This document shows positions 1-5,302 of a stretch of DNA of 7,724 bases, in pieces. Within the stretch, counting starts at the first letter, position 1. Each line of letters starts with the position of its first letter. The DNA comes from CBDTTW01 sp965363675 (GTDB lineage: Bacteria > Bacteroidota > Rhodothermia > Rhodothermales > DASSAV01): contig CBDTTW010000144.1 of NCBI GenBank assembly GCA_965363675.1, forward strand, positions 1 through 7,724, given 5' to 3'. The notes under the pieces were generated by a model. It was not told the origin of the DNA. It ran no database searches and worked only from the letters and a program-made list of their open reading frames with translations. The translations under genes were made by a program, and so were the position numbers.

Positions 1-10
1 GCCGAACGGC

Positions 11-55
11 AAAAGGGCCTCCCGCCATGCGCGCGGGAGGCCCTTTTTGTTTTCT
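11..55. terminator. Bidirectional intrinsic terminator
   Basis: A perfect 15-bp inverted repeat: AAAAGGGCCTCCCGC at 11-25 pairs with 33-47 around a 7-nt loop at 26-32. On the plus strand it runs into a T-rich tail (44-55, TTTTTGTTTTCT), the classic intrinsic terminator form, so it should end a plus-strand gene lying left of the window. On the minus strand the stem is followed by TTTT, and it begins 21 bases beyond the stop codon of the YceI gene, so it probably ends that transcript as well. The plus-strand tail is the stronger of the two. Confidence 0.88.
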
Positions 56-68
56 CCGGACGCGGAGC

Positions 69-734
69 TTATTGCAGCGTGTCGCTCGGGGCGGCCGCCG
101 TGAGTTCGGCGCCGGGCGCGGCCGTCACGTCGAGGATGATGCGCACGTCGTTGCTGATCAGGTCGTCGGCCTTGCCTTTGTAGACGATGCCCCACTGCGT
201 GCGGTCGATGATGAAGTCGGCCTGGGCGCGGACGCGCTCGCCTTCACGGGTGATCGTGGCGGGGAACGTGACGCTCCGGGTGTTGCCGAGCATGGTCAGG
301 TTGCCCGTGACGAGGTGGGTGGCCCCGGCCGAGTCCGCCGGAACGAACTGGTCGGCGGCAAAGATGGCCTCGGGGTGCTTCTCTACGTCGAAGAAGTCGG
401 CGCTCATGAGGTGGCCGGTCAGCTTCTCGGTGTCGCTGTAGATCGAGCGGGTGTCGATGCGCACCTGGGCGCCGGTGACGGCCTCGCCCTGCACCGTGAG
501 CACGCCGTCGAGGGTATGGAAGCCGCCGTCGTGGGCGCCGGTGACCTTGGCGCCGCGCCACTTGACGCTGCTCTGGGCCGTGTCGATGGGCAGCGTCCGG
601 CCGGCCCCTTCGGCGACCTCGACGGCGGCGGCGGTCTCGGCCTGGGGGGCGTTGCCTACGTCGCCGCAGGCGGCGGCCGCCACGAGCAGCGTGAGCGCGA
701 GAACAAAGTGGAGGGGCGTCTTGAAGGTTTTCAT
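69..734 (-). CDS. YceI-family lipoprotein (polyisoprenoid-binding-like)
   Basis: This 221-residue protein has a YceI domain, a lipocalin-like barrel that in characterised members binds isoprenoid-type lipids; the ligand here is unknown. The start MKTFKTPLHFVLALTLLVAAAAC is a lipoprotein-type signal with Cys23 as the probable lipidated residue. The lipobox AAAC is slightly off consensus because position -3 is Ala rather than Leu. Family hallmarks follow in order: IDTAQSSVKWRGAKVTGAH (50-68), HLMSADFFDVEKHPEAIF (108-125), GNLTMLGNTRSVTFP (144-158) and FIIDRTQWGIVY (174-185). Residues 24-46 form an Ala/Glu-rich tether, and the last ten or so residues are a short tail rich in Ala, Ser and Thr. 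It lies downstream of the flavoprotein gene on the same strand, 155 bp away, and just before a strong terminator, so it may be co-transcribed or have its own promoter. No Shine-Dalgarno sequence precedes the ATG. Family assignment is firm; the role is inferred to be periplasmic lipid binding or stress-related. Confidence 0.93.
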   Translation of the reverse strand: MKTFKTPLHFVLALTLLVAAAACGDVGNAPQAETAAAVEVAEGAGRTLPIDTAQSSVKWRGAKVTGAHDGGFHTLDGVLTVQGEAVTGAQVRIDTRSIYSDTEKLTGHLMSADFFDVEKHPEAIFAADQFVPADSAGATHLVTGNLTMLGNTRSVTFPATITREGERVRAQADFIIDRTQWGIVYKGKADDLISNDVRIILDVTAAPGAELTAAAPSDTLQ

Positions 735-889
735 GCGGGTTGGCGGAAGCGCTGTTGTTTGAAGATTTGGTTAACCCTACCCCTTTCCGGGACAGGGGTT
801 TCCGAAATCAGGGGGGCAGCGATGAAAATAGTTGTTGAAACACCCTTCGGGGCGGCGCAGGCCGCTTCGCCGCAGGCGCTTCGGGGCCG
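735..889. other. Intergenic spacer between flavoprotein and YceI genes
   Basis: These 155 bp hold no convincing gene. The half next to the YceI start (about 735-840) is clearly richer in A+T than the surrounding DNA and is where a YceI promoter would be expected, but I find no clear match to either the E. coli-type or the Bacteroidota-type (TTG / TAnnTTTG) consensus. A small inverted repeat, ACCCCT (779-784) and AGGGGT (794-799), overlaps two direct copies of TTTCCG (784-789 and 799-804). The half next to the flavoprotein stop is GC-rich, with a tandem repeat and a weak hairpin (852-873) but only short T-runs on the minus strand. It could be a weak terminator or read-through spacer. Confidence 0.5.
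856..883. repeat. Imperfect two-copy tandem repeat
   Basis: CGCAGGCCGCTTCGC (856-870) is followed directly by CGCAGGCGCTTCG (871-883), which is the same unit lacking one C. It starts 7 bases beyond the flavoprotein stop on the minus strand and overlaps a 6-bp stem (GCGGCG 852-857 with CGCCGC 868-873). Two copies only. It could be a chance or slippage product in GC-rich DNA, or part of a weak terminator for the flavoprotein gene. Confidence 0.5.
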
Positions 890-2863
890 TCAGTGCCGGT
901 GCGGCGGGGGGGGCGCGTCCTCCGGGGCGCGGATGTCGGCGGCGCGCTCAGGCGGGAGCTGCTGCACACGGGCCTGGAGGCGTTGCAGAAAGGCGCCGCG
1001 CGACTGCCCGGCGGGGACGCCCTCCGGGGCGAGGCCTGCCCACGCCTGGAAGCGGGCGGCGTCCTCGGGCGCAATGGCCTCGTCCAGGCGGGCCTGCCAC
1101 TCGGGAAAGAAGCCGCGCAGGGCGAAGAACTGCAAGGCCGCCCATGCCGGATGCGCCGGCCCGGCATCCTCGAAGTACATCAGCACGGCCCCCTGGGCAA
1201 GCAGGCGCTCCTGGAGCGCGGCCACAGGCACGGCCTGCACGGGCGCGCCGGAGCCGATGGCGAGGCCGGCGGCGAGGCCGGCGGCCTGCCCGAGCGCCAT
1301 CCAGCACGGCTCCATGCGCAGGGTCGAGAAGCCGAGGTGCGTGCTGGAGGCGGCCACCGGAACGAGCAGGTTATCGACGCGAATGGGCGTAATGACGCCG
1401 TAGGGCACGGTGTACGGCGTATTCCGGTAGCTCAGGAAGCCGTCGAGATGCACGCGGCCCTCCTCGCGCTTGCGCACGGCGTGCGAGTCGATGGCGTAGT
1501 GGCTGGCCGTAATGCTGCCGCCGTGCACGGGCGGGCGGCGGCCGGGGGCCGTCGGCAGGGCGTCGTGGGCGGTGAACAGGTAGACGCCCCGGATGCGCCG
1601 CCCCTCGCGGACGTAGACCTGGCGCGGGAAGTGCCCGTTGTCGGCGTACTCGTCTCGGGCAAGGCCCCACTCCCGGCATGCCTGGCGGAACGAATCGGGC
1701 AGGGCCGGGTCGTTCTGGGCGAACCAGAGCAGTCCGAGCGTATAATCGCGCTGGCGCTCGGCGAACCGGTCGCGCCAGTCCCACGAGGCCGAGGGCCAGG
1801 GCCAGTTCTCCTCGGGCAGATCGGTCGAGAGGAATGCGAGGTGCTGGTTGTTGGCGTCGGTTTTGCCGTTGGGCAGCGGGATCATGTTGACGAGGCGGCG
1901 GATGCCGAACGGCTCGCCGGGCACGGGCGCAGGGGCGCCTGCGGCGCGGCGCTGCTGAAGCGCCTGCCAGGCTTCGGGCGTGAGGGCGGCCATTTCCGCG
2001 CCGGTGTGGCGGCCCGTGCGCACGTCTTCGACGAGCGAGCGGTACTCGGCAGGGTCGTAGCGCTCGGGGCGCGCAATCGGGACGCGCCGGGCGGGGTCGC
2101 GCGTGAGGCAGAGGCGGTAGTTGTACGCCTGGATGGCGTTGTCGCCGGCGAAGGTAGACCACGGGCCGACGGGTCCGCCCCAGTACTTGTAGACGACCCC
2201 GGCGAGCGGCTCGGCGTAGGCGTCGGCGCCTTCGCGGCCGATGGCATAGGGCGCGCCGGCGGCGGCGGCCAGGTCGCCCTCGTAGGTGGCGTCGATGAAG
2301 ACCGCCCCGGCGCAGCGTTCGAGCGCGCCGGTCTGCCGGTCGAGCACGTGGATGGCCGCGATGCGCTCGGCGTGCATCTCGACGCGCTCGGGGAGGGCGT
2401 CGAACTGGCGGAGCGTGCGCACCGCGATGCGCGGCTGCTCGGCGAGCATCGCCCCCAGCACGGCTTCAGCGACGGACGGCTCGAAGTGGTAGCCGTCCGA
2501 GGCGAGGGCGAGTTGGGGGGAGTCCGGGCCGTAGACGCGGGCGTAGTGGCTGCGGATGCGCTCGACGAACTCCAGGAACATGCCGCCCGTGGCGCCGCGC
2601 GTGTGGATGTCGGTGGCGCCGAGGCCGTTGGCCGGCAGGCCGCCGATGTGGGCGGTGCGCTCCAGCAAGAGCACCGTGCGGCCTTCGCGCGCCGCCGCCA
2701 CGGCCGCCATGACGCCGCCGGGGGTTCCGCCGACGACTACCACATCGAAGGGGGCAGCGGGCGGCCCCGCAGGCTGCGCCGCCGCCGAGCGGGGGCAGGC
2801 CGCAAGGCACGCTGCAAAGCAAACGGCAAGGCCGCGCGGGAGCAGAAAAGATTGAAGCAGCAT
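890..2863 (-). CDS. Exported FAD-dependent oxidoreductase
   Basis: This 657-residue flavoprotein resembles the FAD-dependent oxidoreductases of the FAD_oxidored (PF12831) type; its substrate is unknown. The N-terminus is hydrophobic (residues 1-29) and could be cut by signal peptidase I after AAA (27-29). It also contains a perfect lipobox, LAAC (20-23), so it may instead be a lipoprotein. No twin-arginine motif is present. The dinucleotide-binding fold starts at about 39 with FDVVVVGGTPGGVMAAVAAA. This is the family's GGTPGG variant of GxGxxG, and the ribose-binding acidic residue is Glu68 (VLLLE). A conserved flavin-contact region follows, HIGGLPANGLGATD (72-85). Near residues 495-535 is the C-terminal FAD segment, DNLLVPVAASSTHLGFSTLR then MEPCWMALGQAAGLAAG. 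Beyond about 560 comes an Ala/Gln/Arg-rich extension ending in a Pro/His tail. The ATG at 2863 is chosen because it gives the signal peptide. It is divergent from the ABC ATPase gene, and the YceI gene follows it. Confidence 0.88.
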   Translation of the reverse strand: MLLQSFLLPRGLAVCFAACLAACPRSAAAQPAGPPAAPFDVVVVGGTPGGVMAAVAAAREGRTVLLLERTAHIGGLPANGLGATDIHTRGATGGMFLEFVERIRSHYARVYGPDSPQLALASDGYHFEPSVAEAVLGAMLAEQPRIAVRTLRQFDALPERVEMHAERIAAIHVLDRQTGALERCAGAVFIDATYEGDLAAAAGAPYAIGREGADAYAEPLAGVVYKYWGGPVGPWSTFAGDNAIQAYNYRLCLTRDPARRVPIARPERYDPAEYRSLVEDVRTGRHTGAEMAALTPEAWQALQQRRAAGAPAPVPGEPFGIRRLVNMIPLPNGKTDANNQHLAFLSTDLPEENWPWPSASWDWRDRFAERQRDYTLGLLWFAQNDPALPDSFRQACREWGLARDEYADNGHFPRQVYVREGRRIRGVYLFTAHDALPTAPGRRPPVHGGSITASHYAIDSHAVRKREEGRVHLDGFLSYRNTPYTVPYGVITPIRVDNLLVPVAASSTHLGFSTLRMEPCWMALGQAAGLAAGLAIGSGAPVQAVPVAALQERLLAQGAVLMYFEDAGPAHPAWAALQFFALRGFFPEWQARLDEAIAPEDAARFQAWAGLAPEGVPAGQSRGAFLQRLQARVQQLPPERAADIRAPEDAPPPPHRH

Positions 2864-2953
2864 GGTAACTTCGGGCGAGCGGGGCGCGTAGCTTGTAGGG
2901 ACGGCCGCAGATTAGCAAAGCCCGTGCAGAAAGTCCACCGAACCGCTGTCTCC
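2864..2953. promoter_or_regulatory. Divergent intergenic region with presumed promoters
   Basis: These 90 bp separate two ATG starts pointing away from each other, so promoters for both the flavoprotein (minus) and the ABC exporter (plus) should lie here or in the gene ends. Candidate elements are weak. On the plus strand TAGCTTGT (2889-2896) partly resembles the Bacteroidota -7 box TAnnTTTG. On the minus strand the complement of about 2908-2936 has CTTTCTG about 18-19 bp before TAATCTG. Neither is a good consensus match. No Shine-Dalgarno sequence precedes either start, and no clear operator palindrome was seen. The call rests on gene layout more than on motifs. Confidence 0.45.
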
Positions 2954-3892
2954 ATGCCCGTACTTACCGTCGAAGGAGCCACCAAGCGCTACGGCAAGCT
3001 GACCGCCGTAGACGGGGTAAGCTTCGAGGCGCAGCCGGGGCGCATCCTGGGGCTGCTCGGCCCCAACGGCGCCGGCAAGACCTCGACCATCCGGATGATC
3101 GCCTACATCACCGCGCCGGACGAAGGGCGGGTGTGCTTCGCGGGGCGCCCGGTGGGGCCGTGGAGCCAGGCCGTGATGGGCTACTTGCCCGAGGAGCGCG
3201 GGCTGTACAAAAAGCTCAAGGTAGGCGAGCAGCTCGTGTACCTAGGGGCGCTCAAGGGGCTGCCGCAGGCCGAGGCGCGCCGCCGCGCCGGCCGCTGGCT
3301 CGAACGCTTCCAGGCGACGGATTACCTGGGCAAGAAAACCGAGGAGCTTTCCAAAGGCATGCAGCAGAAGGTGCAGTTCATCTCGACGCTGCTGCACGAG
3401 CCGCAACTGCTCATCCTGGACGAGCCGGCCAGCGGCCTCGACCCGATCAACGCCAACCTGCTCCGGGACATCATCCTCGAACTGAAGCAGGCCGAGCGCA
3501 CCATCGTGTTCGCCTCGCACCAGATGGAGCAGGTCGAGCAGATCTGCGACGACATCTGCCTGATCTCGGGCGGGCAGATCGTGCTGCAAGGCTCGCTCCG
3601 CGAGATCAAGCAGCGCTACGGGCGCAACACGGCCATCATCGAGTTCACGGGCGACGGGCGCTTCGCCGAGCAGATCGAGCGCGAGGGGCTGGGGCGCATC
3701 ACCACGCGCAGCACCTCGCGCGTGGATCTGCGCCTGGCCGCCGGCGACGCCGCCGCGCGCCGCCGCGTGCTGGCGCTGGCCGCCGAGGGCTCCGAGGAGG
3801 TGCAGCGCTTCGAGCTGGTCGAGCCGCCGCTGAACGAGATTTTCATTCAGGTCGTCGAGGAGCACCAGCGCCGCGCGGCCCCGGCGGCCTGA
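2954..3892 (+). CDS. ABC transporter ATP-binding protein, NatA/DrrA type
   Basis: This 312-residue protein is the cytoplasmic ATPase of an ABC exporter. All nucleotide-binding motifs are visible: Walker A GPNGAGKT (36-43), signature LSKGMQQK (132-139), Walker B LLILDEP (152-158), D-loop SGLD (160-163) and H-loop His189 (ASHQME). At the Q-loop position the sequence is GYLPEERGLY (76-85), with Glu instead of Gln; this is usual for the NatA/YhaQ branch and is not a defect. Residues from about 220 to 302 form the extra C-terminal domain typical of this branch (DUF4162-like), ending LNEIFIQVVEE. The frame is open far upstream, antisense to the flavoprotein gene. The ATG at 2954 is chosen because MPVLTVEGATKRYG matches where family members begin; an in-frame GTG at 2924 is a less likely alternative. 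It pairs with the permease 37 bp downstream. The exported substrate cannot be told: relatives handle sodium ions, drugs or antimicrobial peptides. Confidence 0.95.
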   Translation: MPVLTVEGATKRYGKLTAVDGVSFEAQPGRILGLLGPNGAGKTSTIRMIAYITAPDEGRVCFAGRPVGPWSQAVMGYLPEERGLYKKLKVGEQLVYLGALKGLPQAEARRRAGRWLERFQATDYLGKKTEELSKGMQQKVQFISTLLHEPQLLILDEPASGLDPINANLLRDIILELKQAERTIVFASHQMEQVEQICDDICLISGGQIVLQGSLREIKQRYGRNTAIIEFTGDGRFAEQIEREGLGRITTRSTSRVDLRLAAGDAAARRRVLALAAEGSEEVQRFELVEPPLNEIFIQVVEEHQRRAAPAA

Positions 3893-3929
3893 GCCGCGCC
3901 CGCCCCTCCCCCTCTCCCCTGCTGCTGCG

Positions 3930-5222
3930 ATGAAAAAAATCTGGGTTATCCTCAAAAGCGAGTTCATGCGCCGCGTGCTCTCGAAGTGGTTCCTCATTTC
4001 GACGGTGCTCGGGCCGCTGCTTTTGATCGGGCTCAGCGTGGGCTCGGGGCTGCTGACGGTGCTGGCCCTGGAGACGACGAGCTACCGGATCGCCGTGCTC
4101 GACGACACGGGCGTGCTGCTGCCGCGCATCGCGCGCGCCGCCGACGAGCAGTTCGAGCTTTCGGCGGCGCAGGTCCCGCCCGACTCGCTGCGGCGCGCGG
4201 TGCAGGCGGGCGCCATCACGGCGTATCTGCACTTGCCGCGCGGCTTGGAGCGGGGCGAGGGCGAGGCGGCGTACTACTCGGAGGCGGGCGGCGGGCTCAC
4301 GACGCAGCAGCGCGTCTCGGAGCTGGTGAACCAGGCCGTCGAGGCCGAGCGCCTGGAAGCCGCCGGAGCGCCGCAGCAGGTGCTCGACATCCTCCGGTCC
4401 GACGTGCCGCTGCGCATGGTCAAGCTGACCGACGAGGGCGAGTCCGAGGACAGCAGCATCGCCTTTTCGATCATCGGCTACGTGCTCGGGTTCATGATGT
4501 ACATGGTCATGTTCATCTACGGCTCGTTCGTGATGCAGGGCGTGATCGAGGAGAAGTCGAGCCGCGTCGTCGAGGTGATGATCTCCTCGGTGCGGCCGTT
4601 CGAGCTGATGATGGGCAAGGTGCTGGGCATCGGGGCGATGGGGCTGCTCCAGATGGTGCTCTGGAGCGTGCTCATCATGGTCGGCATCTCGCTCTCGGGC
4701 GGCATCATCGGGCTGTTCATCGACCCGGCGACGCTCAACCTGCCGGCCGGGGCGTCGCAGCAGGAGGTGCTGAGCGCGGCCAACATCAGCATCCCGAGCG
4801 TCTCGCCGATGATCTTCGTGTGGTTCGTGCTGTTCTTCCTGGGCGGCTACCTGCTCTACTCCAGCCTGTTCGCCGCGCTCGGCTCGGCCGTCGAGCAGCC
4901 GCAGGAGGCGCAGGGGCTCATGTTTCCGGTGACGATGCTGATTCTCGTGCCGATCATCTTCATGGGGTTCATGATCGAGAACCCCAACGCCCCGCTCTCG
5001 GTGGTGTTCTCGATGATCCCGTTCTTCTCGCCCATTCTGATGGTGGTGCGCGCGACCGTCTCGGACGTGCCGCTCTGGCAGATCCTGGCCTCGCTGGCGC
5101 TGCTCGTCGCCGCGTTCGTGGGGTCGATCTGGCTGAGCGGGCGCATCTACCGGGTGGGCATCCTCATGTACGGCAAGAAGGCCGGCTTCGGCGATTTGCT
5201 GCGCTGGATTCGCTACGCCTGA
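3930..5222 (+). CDS. ABC-2 type permease, NatB/YhaP-like
   Basis: This 430-residue integral membrane subunit partners the ATPase just upstream. The layout is one N-terminal membrane segment (about 20-47), a soluble loop outside the cytoplasm (about 48-177), then five or six further segments (about 178-200, 233-257, 294-318, 329-348, 356-375 and 385-405). That is the ABC2_membrane_3 (PF12698) pattern. The cytoplasmic segment GVIEEKSSRVVEVMISSVRP (EEK at 207-209), followed by FELMMGKVLG, is the family's coupling region, and VEQPQEAQGLMFP (from 321) is a second conserved stretch. The ATG at 3930 is favoured by the MKKIWVILKSEF start, a short A-rich run in otherwise GC-rich DNA. The 37-bp gap after the ATPase stop is pyrimidine-rich with no ribosome-binding site. 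The gene is intact. NatB-like transporters are known for Na+ export in Bacillus, but many relatives in diderms have unknown cargo, so I give no symbol. Confidence 0.93.
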   Translation: MKKIWVILKSEFMRRVLSKWFLISTVLGPLLLIGLSVGSGLLTVLALETTSYRIAVLDDTGVLLPRIARAADEQFELSAAQVPPDSLRRAVQAGAITAYLHLPRGLERGEGEAAYYSEAGGGLTTQQRVSELVNQAVEAERLEAAGAPQQVLDILRSDVPLRMVKLTDEGESEDSSIAFSIIGYVLGFMMYMVMFIYGSFVMQGVIEEKSSRVVEVMISSVRPFELMMGKVLGIGAMGLLQMVLWSVLIMVGISLSGGIIGLFIDPATLNLPAGASQQEVLSAANISIPSVSPMIFVWFVLFFLGGYLLYSSLFAALGSAVEQPQEAQGLMFPVTMLILVPIIFMGFMIENPNAPLSVVFSMIPFFSPILMVVRATVSDVPLWQILASLALLVAAFVGSIWLSGRIYRVGILMYGKKAGFGDLLRWIRYA

Positions 5223-5244
5223 GGCGGCGGAACCTGCGCCGGAG

Positions 5245-5281
5245 CCGGCGCTTGAATCCGGTACGGCGCGCCGGTGCGCCG
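5245..5281 (+). other. Overlapping GC-rich hairpins between permease and protease genes
   Basis: CCGGCGC (5245-5251) can pair with GCGCCGG (5268-5274) around a 16-nt loop. A second stem, CGGCGC (5264-5269) with GCGCCG (5276-5281) around a 6-nt loop, overlaps it, so the two are mutually exclusive. Neither has a T-run, so this is not an intrinsic terminator. It may be chance in such GC-rich DNA, or RNA structure partly insulating the next gene, whose start is 21 bases downstream. Confidence 0.3.
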
Positions 5282-5302
5282 CATGCAACGCCTGACCTTT
5301 CG

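Noticed and set aside
852..873. Possible intrinsic terminator for the flavoprotein gene
   Set aside because: The stem is only 6 bp with a 10-nt loop, and the minus-strand sequence after it has only scattered T-runs, too weak to call.
27..1403. 458-codon plus-strand open frame across YceI and the flavoprotein end
   Set aside because: It crosses two real minus-strand genes and their spacer, and its translation has no domain.
893..2953. Long plus-strand open frame antisense to the flavoprotein gene, in register with the ABC ATPase
   Set aside because: Its translation is a Gly/Arg/Val/Asp-rich sequence without domains. The opposite strand encodes a clear FAD enzyme. High GC leaves the antisense frame free of stops, and the ATPase homology begins only at 2954.
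3010..3200. Glu at the Q-loop of the ABC ATPase as a sign of a degenerate site
   Set aside because: GYLPEERGLY is the normal form in the NatA/YhaQ branch, and all other catalytic motifs are intact.
3843..5288. 481-codon minus-strand open frame opposite the permease
   Set aside because: Extreme His/Asp/Arg/Glu composition, the mirror of a membrane protein gene read antisense; no family resemblance.
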